Origin: an uncultured Clostridia bacterium
GTDB lineage: Bacteria; Bacillota; Clostridia; UBA1381
Direction: 5' to 3'
Assembly (NCBI GenBank): GCA_934454035.1
Contig: CAKSFY010000042.1
Location: 1 to 16,710 of the forward strand
Length of the DNA: 16,710 nt
Program-made: the position numbers and the translations under genes
Notes under the pieces: generated by a model
Told to the model about the DNA's origin: nothing
Database searches by the model: none
Seen by the model: only the letters and a program-made list of their open reading frames with translations
Part shown: one piece after another, positions 6,352-13,169 of the stretch
Layout: every line of letters begins with the position of its first letter
Position numbering within the stretch: the stretch's first letter is position 1

Positions 6352-8664
6352 ATGTGGTCTGTTTACATACAAATATTTGCAGCATTGACAATCGGGATTT
6401 TTCTCGGTGATAAAATATCGGTGGGCGATACGCTTATATTTGTTTTGGCTCTTTTTATTGCGGCACCGCTTAAAAAACTCGTGTTTAAGAAGTTTTTTTC
6501 GCATAGCGTATGCATTCTTTTGGTTGCCGCTTTCGGAATAATCGGATATCATTGGGCGGTTTCGGAGACAAACCGCCCTTTTTATCCATTAGAGGAAAAA
6601 TATATTACCGCATTCGGCAAAATTGTTGATTTGCCTCGGGAGGATAACGAATCGTATATTTATACCGTTCAGATAAAGAGCGCGGAATATATGGGCAAAA
6701 CATATACACCGGGCGAAAAAATCAGGGTCACTGCCGGAAAAAAATTTAATTTCGGGGACTGTATAGAGGTTAAAGGCTTTTTAAAATGCTTCCCGGAAAA
6801 GCTGAACAACGGAGATTATGATGTTGCAAGGCATTACAAATCCAAGGGGATTTATTTTAAAATGTATGCGGACAATGCAATATTGTCGCAGAAAAAGATA
6901 AGGATTTATACACCTGCGTATTTTGCGGCATGGCTGAAAAGCAAAATCTCGGACAGAATTTATGAAAACTACAGCGGAGATGAAGCCGCCGTTTTAAAGG
7001 CTGTTTTTACCGGATACAAGGACAGCTTTTCACCGGAATTTGAGGATATGCTCTATAAAACAAATACTATGAGATTATTTTATCCGGCATATATGCATTT
7101 GGCGCTTTTGTTTTCACTGATAGGTTTTCTGGGAGCATTTGTAAAAAAGAGTATAAGAGATAAGATTTTTATTTTACTGCTGATTATATATTCGATTTAC
7201 AACATAAACACTCATTATATATTAAAAACCGCACTTTTGGCAATTTGTCTTACATATACCAAGATGAAAATCGGTTATGCACACTATATGGAGTCGCTTT
7301 GCGCAATTTGTACGGTGATTATTTTATCCAATCCATTGGTTTGCTATGAGAGCAGCTTTGTTTTGTCAGTGACAGCAGGGATTTTAATTTTTTATTTTGT
7401 TCCGCCGATTGCGGAAAGAATCAAGATAAAAACAACTGCAAGAAACAAAAGGCTGATTGCGGTCTGGCTTGTAATGTCTGTCGGTATGGCGCCGCTGAAT
7501 GCATATTATTTCAGTGTGACAAATCCGTATGCATTTCTTATAAATATGCTCCTGATTCCGACATTGAATGTCTTGTGGATCGCGGTTTCGGTAAATTTAT
7601 GCATACTCTCGGTGCTGAATATTGATATTATAACAAAAATGACCGTCGGGCTTATTTATTTTATCATTAAGCTGCCGGATATTCTTTGCGGATTGCCCTT
7701 TTTTACAATAATGCTGCCGCGTCCGAGCGTGGTTGTAATTATTATATACTATTTGTGTATTTATATTGTCTACAGAAAATGTATACGCAAAACAAGGGAC
7801 GATTTTGCTGCAAAGACCGCCGCAGCGGTTGCAATAGGTCTTGCAGTCAGCTGCATTTCGGGCTTTGTGTCGGAGATTGATGATATGAGTATTAATATAG
7901 TAAATGTCGGACAGGGTGACGGAGCGGTAATATCCGTTCCGTTTGCCGAAAAGGTATTGATAGACGGCGGAGGAAGCAGTGAATACTCCGATTACGATTA
8001 CGGCAAATCAATATTTGTTCCGTTTCTTAAACGAAACGGGTATACTAATATAACCGCGGCTGTTGTGACGCATTATCACAGTGACCACGTAAAGGGAATA
8101 ATTGCAGCTATGGACGAATTAAAGGTTGCCGATGTGATAATTCCGAATTGCATGGAGGAAAATAAATACAGACGCGAAATAGAAGAAAAGGCGGCAAAGA
8201 AAAATATAAAGCTTTCATATTATAAAACGGGTGATATACTAAGATTTTCTTCCGGAATGTATATGAAGATTATAGCTCCGGACAATACCGATTTGCAGAG
8301 TGAAAACGAAAATGACCGCGCATACGGAGTTAAGGTTGTGTACGGGAAATTTTCCGCTTTGTTTATGGGTGATATCTCAAAAGAAACAGAGCTGCGTCAT
8401 TTGGGTGAATGGGGTGACTGCGATGTTTTAAAGGTGGGACATCACGGCTCAAAAACCTCCACGGGTGAGGAATTTATAAAAGAGGTAAAGCCGGAGACTG
8501 CTATCATCAGCGTAGGCAAAAACAATCCTTATTCGCATCCGAATATTGAGGTTTTAAAGATTTTGGAAAATAGTCATGCCGATATATTCAGAACCGACAA
8601 AAACGGAAACATAAAGGTTGTGGCAGATAAGAACGGAAAGTACAGGATAATGAGCTATTATTAG
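6352..8664 (+). CDS. comEC: ComEC/Rec2-type DNA-uptake channel with metallo-beta-lactamase domain
   Basis: It would form the membrane channel for single-stranded DNA in natural transformation. The 770-residue protein has the full family order. N-terminal helices (5-70) and an external OB-like DUF4131 domain (about 80-185) come first, then a helical competence domain (about 210-510). A C-terminal metallo-beta-lactamase domain follows (about 513-770): NVGQGDGAVI, VLIDGGGS, THYHSDH with H574, H576, D578 and H579, FMGD, and VGHHGSKTS near 697. The competence core is unusual: where the family normally reads HLLAISGLH, this protein has RLFYPAYMH (about 241-249), keeping only the final His and the spacing. 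The gene starts 22 nt after the protease gene behind GGGGGA (6340-6345). No terminator was recognised directly after it. Confidence 0.92.
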   Translation: MWSVYIQIFAALTIGIFLGDKISVGDTLIFVLALFIAAPLKKLVFKKFFSHSVCILLVAAFGIIGYHWAVSETNRPFYPLEEKYITAFGKIVDLPREDNESYIYTVQIKSAEYMGKTYTPGEKIRVTAGKKFNFGDCIEVKGFLKCFPEKLNNGDYDVARHYKSKGIYFKMYADNAILSQKKIRIYTPAYFAAWLKSKISDRIYENYSGDEAAVLKAVFTGYKDSFSPEFEDMLYKTNTMRLFYPAYMHLALLFSLIGFLGAFVKKSIRDKIFILLLIIYSIYNINTHYILKTALLAICLTYTKMKIGYAHYMESLCAICTVIILSNPLVCYESSFVLSVTAGILIFYFVPPIAERIKIKTTARNKRLIAVWLVMSVGMAPLNAYYFSVTNPYAFLINMLLIPTLNVLWIAVSVNLCILSVLNIDIITKMTVGLIYFIIKLPDILCGLPFFTIMLPRPSVVVIIIYYLCIYIVYRKCIRKTRDDFAAKTAAAVAIGLAVSCISGFVSEIDDMSINIVNVGQGDGAVISVPFAEKVLIDGGGSSEYSDYDYGKSIFVPFLKRNGYTNITAAVVTHYHSDHVKGIIAAMDELKVADVIIPNCMEENKYRREIEEKAAKKNIKLSYYKTGDILRFSSGMYMKIIAPDNTDLQSENENDRAYGVKVVYGKFSALFMGDISKETELRHLGEWGDCDVLKVGHHGSKTSTGEEFIKEVKPETAIISVGKNNPYSHPNIEVLKILENSHADIFRTDKNGNIKVVADKNGKYRIMSYY

Positions 8665-8693
8665 ACTAGTCCCGTCATTTTTTAAAAAAACTG

Positions 8694-8722
8694 TTGCAAT
8701 TATTGCAATTATATGATATAAT
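8694..8722 (+). promoter_or_regulatory. Strong promoter of the pnuC leader
   Basis: TTGCAA (8694-8699), a 17-nt spacer and a perfect TATAAT (8717-8722), with TGA at 8714-8716 as an extended -10. Transcription should start near 8729, about 280 nt before the pnuC start codon. It begins 29 nt after the comEC stop codon, so pnuC has its own control. Confidence 0.85.
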
Positions 8723-8767
8723 AAATAAAAATTGAACAATGTATCTGCCACCGGGTAGAGATGCATA

Positions 8768-8826
8768 ATGCATTCATTGCTTATCGTTAGGTCTTTGAAG
8801 ATAAGTAAATGGATGCATATTTTTTT
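8768..8826 (+). terminator. Intrinsic terminator inside the pnuC leader
   Basis: The lower stem is 11 bp with one wobble pair (8768-8778 with 8808-8818). It continues, after a 1x2 internal loop, into a 6-bp upper stem (8780-8785 with 8800-8805) with a 14-nt loop, and is followed by seven T (8820-8826). It could end a short RNA starting near 8729, stop readthrough from comEC, or be the off-state of an attenuator. A second ATGCAT at 8761-8766 could compete for the same 3' arm, which would allow a switch. Confidence 0.75.
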
Positions 8827-8838
8827 GGAGGTATTAAC

Positions 8839-8877
8839 GTGAAAGTTCCTTTTACGTCAGCCTTCGGCAGGATTTGA
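8839..8877 (+). CDS. Possible 12-residue leader peptide upstream of pnuC
   Basis: A perfect GGAGG (8827-8831) with a 7-nt spacer precedes a GTG codon at 8839, opening a 12-codon frame that ends with TGA: MKVPFTSAFGRI. The ribosome site directly abuts the T-run of the terminator, so only readthrough RNA would carry it. The start codon lies in a 9-bp hairpin (8837-8845 with 8849-8857). The last codons overlap the arm (8864-8871) that can pair with 8948-8955, so translation could change the downstream fold. There is no run of identical codons as in classical amino-acid attenuators. Its translation is inferred from the ribosome site alone. Confidence 0.4.
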   Translation: MKVPFTSAFGRI

Positions 8878-8879
8878 TT

Positions 8880-8922
8880 GCCCATGTATATTTTCGCGTT
8901 TTACCCGGAAATATACATGGGC
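8880..8922 (+). other. Long perfect hairpin in the pnuC leader
   Basis: Arms 8880-8896 and 8906-8922 form a 17-bp stem with one wobble pair and a 9-nt loop; the outer 14 bp are perfect. No T-run follows (GTAAAAATCTTTT), so it is unlikely to be an efficient terminator. It is enclosed by the potential 8-bp stem 8864-8871/8948-8955. It may be a stabilising or protein-binding element, or an operator-like inverted repeat in the DNA. Confidence 0.65.
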
Positions 8923-9009
8923 GTAAAAATCTTTTATCATTTATTGCCCTGCCGATAAGAGATTTCATTAATATTTATGCCGATGCAGGGCGGCGGAACG
9001 GAGATTATT

Positions 9010-9696
9010 ATGAATCTGAAAAATTATTTTTCTAAGGCTGAGACAGCACTGTGGAGCAGTTCGGCAGCAATTATTATTGCATTTTTTTTCGTTTTTGACC
9101 GAGAGAGCTATATGACTCTCGCGGCTTCGCTTATCGGTGTGACATCGCTTATTCTCAATGCTAAGGGAAATCCGATAGGGCAGTTTTTAACTGTTGTTTT
9201 CAGCCTGTTTTACGGAATTATTTCCTTTACATTCAGATATTACGGTGAAATGCTGACCTATTTGGGAATGACAATGCCGATGGCAATAGTTGCATTGGTT
9301 TCATGGATTAAAAATCCGTATAAAGGAAATAAAGCGGAGGTGAAAATCAATCGCATAACAAAAAAAGAAGCGGTGTTTATGTGGCTTGCCGCTGCTTTGG
9401 TAACGTTTATATTTTATTTTGTACTGGAGTTTTTCTCAACGGCGAATATAGTACCGAGCACCGTATCGGTGACTACAAGCTTTATAGCGGTATATCTTAC
9501 CTTTAAGCGTGATCCGCGTTATGCAATCGGATATGCCGCAAATGATATAGTGCTGATTGTGCTGTGGGTTCTGGCCGCGGTTGAAGACATCGGTTATATT
9601 TCTGTTGCTGCTTGTTTTGCGGCATTTCTCGCAAATGACATTTACGGATTCTACAACTGGAAACGAATGGAGAAAAGGCAGTCGCTTAATTTATGA
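9010..9696 (+). CDS. pnuC: PnuC-family nicotinamide riboside / vitamin-precursor transporter
   Basis: An integral membrane facilitator that most likely imports nicotinamide riboside for NAD synthesis; relatives carry thiamine, riboflavin or nucleosides, so the substrate is not certain. The start at 9010 (MNLKNYF, 228 residues) is preferred over the in-frame ATG at 8977 because CGGAG (8999-9003) lies 6 nt before it. About seven or eight hydrophobic segments are visible, near 16-29, 36-50, 57-77, 84-100, 121-142, 150-166, 173-192 and 195-215. The family ending NDIYGFYNWKRMEKRQ (209-224) is intact, as are LNAKGNPIGQ (49-58) and YYGEMLTYLGMTMP. It is preceded by a long structured leader. Its last 6 bases overlap the end of the convergent gene. 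Confidence 0.9.
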   Translation: MNLKNYFSKAETALWSSSAAIIIAFFFVFDRESYMTLAASLIGVTSLILNAKGNPIGQFLTVVFSLFYGIISFTFRYYGEMLTYLGMTMPMAIVALVSWIKNPYKGNKAEVKINRITKKEAVFMWLAAALVTFIFYFVLEFFSTANIVPSTVSVTTSFIAVYLTFKRDPRYAIGYAANDIVLIVLWVLAAVEDIGYISVAACFAAFLANDIYGFYNWKRMEKRQSLNL

Positions 9697-10140
9697 TATG
9701 TCGTCGATATCCATTTGCTCGTAAAGCCTTTTGCCTTTGACGGAGGCAATAATGCCTAAAACAATTGATAATATTATAATAAAAATATTAATTAAAATAA
9801 TCGATAGGACAGATTTGCTGCAAACCAATTCCGCCGATCTGAAAGGGAGGAACATATAGTTATAAATAGACGCCGGCATCCAAAACAGTGAGGTTATGTT
9901 AAAAGCTATGTAAAGTATAAGCGGAATAAATATCCCGAAAATTATATCCGGCAATTTCCAGTATGCTTTCGAAAAAGCATATGTATCGAAGCCTGTTAAG
10001 CCTGTAAAAAGTAAAAGCGAAAGTATAAGAATCGGCCCGGGAGAACCGGTTGTGCCGCTTTCAAGCAAACGAATCGGCAGCGAGCATATTATTCCGATAA
10101 CCGCAAGCCGCATAAATCTTGTGAGAATTGTTTTTATCAT
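9691..10140 (-). CDS. Unknown four-helix membrane protein
   Basis: Not recognised as a member of any named family. The 149-residue protein has four hydrophobic segments, near 10-26, 36-56, 64-83 and 110-133, short loops, and a charged C-terminus (KGKRLYEQMDIDDIS). No catalytic motif is apparent. The ATG at 10140 follows AAAGGGAG by 7 nt and lies behind a plausible promoter, so expression is credible. It converges on pnuC, and the two stop codons overlap by 6 bp with no terminator between them. It appears to be transcribed alone: the C26 hydrolase upstream runs in the same direction, but a promoter sits in between. Confidence 0.7.
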   Translation of the reverse strand: MIKTILTRFMRLAVIGIICSLPIRLLESGTTGSPGPILILSLLLFTGLTGFDTYAFSKAYWKLPDIIFGIFIPLILYIAFNITSLFWMPASIYNYMFLPFRSAELVCSKSVLSIILINIFIIILSIVLGIIASVKGKRLYEQMDIDDIS

Positions 10141-10172
10141 TTAAATACTCCCTTTATATTCCATATAATTTT

Positions 10173-10200
10173 ATTTTACCATAATTAAAAGAATAATCAA
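10173..10200 (-). promoter_or_regulatory. Promoter of the unknown membrane-protein gene
   Basis: On the minus strand: TTGATT (10200-10195), a 16-nt spacer and TAAAAT (10178-10173), with TGG just before it as an extended -10. The predicted start is about 26 nt upstream of the ATG, and the ribosome site AAAGGGAG lies in between. Confidence 0.55.
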
Positions 10201-10253
10201 TAAAAATTGATATAAGATAAAAGTATTTGTTGAAAATATACAAAAAGCTGCCT

Positions 10254-10952
10254 TTAAATGCAACAATTGATAAAATGTCTGAATATTTCCATACTTTCGT
10301 TATTGCTTTTAAATGAGAATTCCGGATGCCATTGCACTGCCCATACGAATTTTTTGCCGGGCATATAAAGAGCCTCCGTTATTCCGTCAACCGAAACCGC
10401 CATCGGCAGCAGTCTTGTAGATATAGTTTTAACTGCTTGATGATGATAACTGTTAACCGCTGTTTTCTCTGTTTTTAAAAGCTCATAAAGCGGAGAATCT
10501 TTAATTATGGTAACTTCATGAAAGGCTTTATCATACGGAGGTTTTTGGCAGTGCAACACACCGAGCTCGTGAGGCAAATCCTGATATAATGTTCCGCCGA
10601 GTGCAGCATTGATAAATTGGATACCTCTGCATATTCCCAATATTGGTTTATCGGTTTTTAATATTTCTTTTAAAAGAATCAGTTCCATTGCGTCTCTGTT
10701 TTCGCAGCAGATTATGTTGTCGAATTGCGGTGATGAATTATACAGCTCGGGTGAGACATCCTGTCCTCCGGTGAATAAAAATCCGTCACAGGTTTTTGCA
10801 AGCTGCAAAAGGACGGAAGCGTCGGAGGTCAGCGGCAGCATAACCGGTATGCCTCCTGCGGCGAGGATTCCGTCAGCATACCCAGGCAGCATCCATAAGC
10901 TTTGCTTTTGTTCGTCCCATAAGGGCATTAATCCGATAATTGGTTTTTTCAT
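10254..10952 (-). CDS. Peptidase C26 / gamma-glutamyl-gamma-aminobutyrate hydrolase-like protein
   Basis: A class I glutamine-amidotransferase-like hydrolase of the PuuD type, expected to cleave gamma-glutamyl bonds. The frame is open from 11054, but the family starts at MKKPIIGLMP, so the ATG at 10952 is used (232 residues), with AGGA 10 nt upstream. Visible landmarks are GYADGILAAGGIPVMLP (24-40), FTGGQDVSPELY (60-71), nucleophile C108 in LGICRGIQFIN, the H170-H171 segment NSYHHQAV, and H209/E211 in VQWHPEF, completing a Cys-His-Glu triad. The substrate is not known; without other polyamine genes nearby, a role in putrescine breakdown cannot be claimed. A general gamma-glutamyl peptide hydrolase is equally possible. 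Confidence 0.9.
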   Translation of the reverse strand: MKKPIIGLMPLWDEQKQSLWMLPGYADGILAAGGIPVMLPLTSDASVLLQLAKTCDGFLFTGGQDVSPELYNSSPQFDNIICCENRDAMELILLKEILKTDKPILGICRGIQFINAALGGTLYQDLPHELGVLHCQKPPYDKAFHEVTIIKDSPLYELLKTEKTAVNSYHHQAVKTISTRLLPMAVSVDGITEALYMPGKKFVWAVQWHPEFSFKSNNESMEIFRHFINCCI

Positions 10953-11344
10953 ATGTATCACGTCCTGTAAAAATATGTGTTTTTTATTGTTAACCCGGCA
11001 TTGCGGCGTATGGCAAAAAACAAAAAACGCCCCCAAACCGACTCGGTCCCCCATATCATTTTATCCGTTCCTCTGCAGCGGCATTCGAATAATACTTCAA
11101 TAATCCGTAACATTATCAAAATCCGAGAATAATTTAACGAGTATTCAAATCTAAGTCAACTCACCAGGATCTGAACATAAATCCCGATAAAATTTTCAGG
11201 TGATTTTAACAATATTAAGTTTTATATCAGTATCACGCAAATCCCGATGCAAATTCACTTCAAAAACGACATAAGCTTCCTCATCGCCTTAAAAGCGCTT
11301 TCTGTTGGTGAATGTGTGATAAAGCAACCAAACCGCAAGTTATG
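10953..11344. other. 392-nt spacer, no gene seen
   Basis: No supported gene on either strand. It contains an extended in-frame but unlikely upstream part of the C26 frame (to 11054), a G-rich stretch with ACCGAGTCGGT near 11037-11047 on the minus strand, and a weak minus-strand promoter at 11131-11159. AAATCCCGAT occurs twice, 60 bp apart (11179-11188 and 11239-11248). Several interrupted minus-strand frames around 11170-11320 carry protein-like runs, so decayed coding DNA is possible but not shown. Confidence 0.4.
11131..11159 (-). promoter_or_regulatory. Weak candidate promoter for the C26 hydrolase gene
   Basis: On the minus strand: TTGACT (11159-11154), a 17-nt spacer and TAAATT (11136-11131). 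The -10 box is poor (four of six) and the implied leader is about 170 nt. It is the best candidate found by eye, but the evidence is thin. Confidence 0.3.
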
Positions 11345-11363
11345 TTATCCGAACATAACTTTT
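11337..11363. other. 10-bp perfect hairpin at the 3' end of the PHP gene
   Basis: AAGTTATGTT (11337-11346) and AACATAACTT (11352-11361) are perfect inverted repeats around ATCCG and overlap the last codons and stop of the minus-strand PHP gene. On the minus strand no T-run follows, so termination would be poor. On the plus strand four T follow. It may be a transcript-end stabiliser. Confidence 0.5.
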
Positions 11364-11992
11364 AAGTTCAGTGTGCTTACTAAGTCATGTGCACGCCTGA
11401 TTTTGGATGCGTCATAGCCCGAAATATTGTGAGTATCCGAACCGATACTGATCGCAATACCGCTGTTTTTTACAGCCTGCTGTTTCTTTTTGTTTGTGAG
11501 AAAATCATAATAATATGTATAGTTTCCCGAAGTATTGATTTCCCAAAATATATCTGCATCCCGCATATAAGATAATACATCCATGCCGTACCGTTCCGAT
11601 AAAGAAAAAATATCGGTATGAGCAAATCCGACAGGGCAGGAAAACAAATTCCGCCATTGAATAAACTCATAAAAGTCCATTGCTTTAGGACTGTCAAGCG
11701 ATTCAAACAAGCAATAATCAAGCCTGTCTGAATATCTTGCAAAAAAATCATCGGGCATGGGACGCGTGCCTATTTCCAATCCGCATAAAACTTCTATCCT
11801 GTCCGAAAACTCTGCTTTTAAAGCATTTATTTCCGTTATGTAGTCAAAAAGTTTTCCGCAAATTGAAAACTGATGATCCGTAATCCCTACGACATCAATT
11901 CGATTAGCCATAGCATTGCGGATTATCTCCCGAGGAGTGTTCGAACCGTCATAACTGTAAACGGTGTGATTATGCAAATCAACAGTTTTCAA
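11345..11992 (-). CDS. PHP-domain metal-dependent phosphoesterase
   Basis: A member of the PHP (polymerase and histidinol phosphatase) superfamily. The exact substrate is unknown; a phosphoesterase activity is inferred. The 215-residue protein keeps the metal-ligand set in order: H7 and H9 in DLHNHT, D15 nearby, D39 and H40 in GITDH, E73 in GLEIG, H125 in GFAHTD, and D186/H188 in SDTH. The start is a TTG codon at 11992 supported by AAGGAG 9 nt upstream (12002-12007). It is close in length and motifs to small histidinol-phosphatase-like proteins, but no histidine-biosynthesis gene lies nearby. It has its own promoter and is divergent from galE. Confidence 0.87.
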   Translation of the reverse strand: MKTVDLHNHTVYSYDGSNTPREIIRNAMANRIDVVGITDHQFSICGKLFDYITEINALKAEFSDRIEVLCGLEIGTRPMPDDFFARYSDRLDYCLFESLDSPKAMDFYEFIQWRNLFSCPVGFAHTDIFSLSERYGMDVLSYMRDADIFWEINTSGNYTYYYDFLTNKKKQQAVKNSGIAISIGSDTHNISGYDASKIRRAHDLVSTLNLKVMFG

Positions 11993-12015
11993 CCTCTATC
12001 ACTCCTTGTAAATTC

Positions 12016-12044
12016 ATTATATCATATTTTTTTTAAAATTTCAA
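12016..12044 (-). promoter_or_regulatory. Promoter of the PHP gene
   Basis: On the minus strand: TTGAAA (12044-12039), a 17-nt spacer and a perfect TATAAT (12021-12016), with TGA before it as an extended -10. The predicted start is close to the ribosome site AAGGAG at 12007-12002, so the leader is very short. Confidence 0.8.
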
Positions 12045-12063
12045 TAAAAATAATGAAAAAATA

Positions 12064-12092
12064 TTGAAATTTTTTAAAAAATAGTTTATACT
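12064..12092 (+). promoter_or_regulatory. Promoter of galE
   Basis: TTGAAA (12064-12069), a 17-nt spacer and TATACT (12087-12092). An overlapping TATAAT at 12094-12099 lacks a good -35 at the right distance. The -35 box mirrors that of the divergent PHP promoter; together they form an inverted repeat (12039-12046 with 12062-12069). Confidence 0.6.
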
Positions 12093-12151
12093 ATATAATG
12101 TGTACAAATATAAATTTATTTTTTATTAAATGTTACTGAAAGGGTGTTTTT

Positions 12152-13165
12152 ATGAGAGTATTGGTAACCGGAGGAACGGGATATATAGGAAGCCACACCT
12201 GCGTTGAGCTTATTAATGCCGGGCATGAGGTGGTTGTGCTGGATAATTTGTCAAATTCAAGCGAAAAATCATTGGAGGCGATTTATAAAATCACAGGAAC
12301 AAAACCTAAGTTTTACAAGGTGGATTTGCTTGATTATGCTGATGTTGATAAATGTTTTTCGGAAAATGAATTTGATTCGGTAATTCATTTTGCCGGGCTT
12401 AAGGCAGTCGGAGAATCCTGCCGCATGCCGATAGAATATTACCATAATAATATAACCGGAACACTTAATCTTGTTGATGTAATGAGAAAGCATAATGTTT
12501 TTAATCTTGTTTTTTCATCATCGGCAACTGTATACGGAACTCCTAAAACAGTGCCTATTAAAGAAGATTTTCCGCTTTCAACCACTAATCCGTACGGTTC
12601 CACAAAGCTTATGATTGAAAATATTCTCACAGATGTATATAAATCTGATAACAGATGGTCGGTAACGCTTTTGAGATATTTTAACCCGATCGGAGCAAAT
12701 AAAAGCGGCGAAATGGGCGAAGACCCAAAAGGAATCCCCAACAATCTCCTGCCGTACGTTGCACAGGTTGCAGTCGGCAAGCTTGAGTATGTGCATGTAT
12801 TCGGCAATGATTATGATACTCCGGACGGAACAGGTGTAAGAGATTATATTCATGTTGTCGACCTTGCGCTCGGGCATTTGAAAGCTATTGAGAAAAAGAG
12901 CAACGAACAGGGAGTACATATTTACAATCTCGGAACGGGCAACGGATATTCGGTTCTTGATATTATTCATGCATTTGAAAAAGCATGCGGCAAAAAGCTT
13001 GAATATAAAATCGAAGCGCGCCGCCCGGGAGATATTGCAATGTGCTATGCAGATGCGTCAAAGGCTAAGAAGGAGCTTGACTGGCAGGCAACGAGAAGCA
13101 TTGACGAAATGTGTGAGGACAGCTGGAGATGGCAGAGCACACACCCGAACGGATTTGCAGATTAA
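12152..13165 (+). CDS. galE: UDP-glucose 4-epimerase
   Basis: It interconverts UDP-glucose and UDP-galactose in the cytoplasm, for galactose use or for making surface polysaccharide. The 337-residue protein is of normal length. The N-terminal Rossmann fold has GGTGYIGSH at 7-15 and D31-N32 for NAD. FSSSATVYG at 121-129 holds S124, and NPYGSTK at 146-152 holds Y148 and K152, the catalytic set of extended short-chain dehydrogenases. RYFNPIGAN, then GTGVRDYIHVVDLA and the C-terminal RRPGDIA motif are all typical of GalE. AAGGG (about 12140-12144) precedes the ATG. It appears monocistronic, with its own promoter and a strong terminator directly after it. Confidence 0.95.
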   Translation: MRVLVTGGTGYIGSHTCVELINAGHEVVVLDNLSNSSEKSLEAIYKITGTKPKFYKVDLLDYADVDKCFSENEFDSVIHFAGLKAVGESCRMPIEYYHNNITGTLNLVDVMRKHNVFNLVFSSSATVYGTPKTVPIKEDFPLSTTNPYGSTKLMIENILTDVYKSDNRWSVTLLRYFNPIGANKSGEMGEDPKGIPNNLLPYVAQVAVGKLEYVHVFGNDYDTPDGTGVRDYIHVVDLALGHLKAIEKKSNEQGVHIYNLGTGNGYSVLDIIHAFEKACGKKLEYKIEARRPGDIAMCYADASKAKKELDWQATRSIDEMCEDSWRWQSTHPNGFAD

Positions 13166-13169
13166 TTAA

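Larger units (their letters stand above)
8729..9009 (+). promoter_or_regulatory. Long structured leader of pnuC, candidate attenuator or riboswitch
   Basis: This is the 281-nt stretch between the predicted start site and pnuC. In order it holds a small stem-loop (8745-8749 with 8754-8758), an intrinsic terminator (8768-8826), a ribosome site and 12-codon ORF (8827-8877), a 17-bp hairpin (8880-8922), and two mutually exclusive stems close to the pnuC ribosome site. Segment 8948-8954 can pair with 8865-8871, or, as part of 8946-8952, with 8985-8991. The early terminator between promoter and gene fits transcription attenuation. Known classes considered (NAD+-II, TPP, ZTP, preQ1, purine, SAM, T-box) did not match by eye. 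Alternatively the first 100 nt are a separate small RNA. Confidence 0.55.

Noticed and set aside
8745..8760. CCACCGGG in the pnuC leader, recalling the 3' part of the ZTP (pfl) riboswitch
   Set aside because: The 5' half of that riboswitch is absent and the predicted start site is only about 20 nt upstream.
8977..9009. Upstream ATG for pnuC (MPMQGGGTEII)
   Set aside because: It lies within the stem that borders the ribosome site, has no site of its own, and the homologous region starts at MNLKNYF.
11037..11047. ACCGAGTCGGT on the minus strand followed later by T-runs, like the end of a Cas9 tracrRNA
   Set aside because: There is no cas gene, no CRISPR repeat and no anti-repeat; G5 stands between the hairpin and the T-run, and the match is a short near-palindrome.
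10953..11054. N-terminal extension of the C26 hydrolase frame
   Set aside because: The added residues do not resemble the family, and a ribosome site fits the later ATG at 10952.
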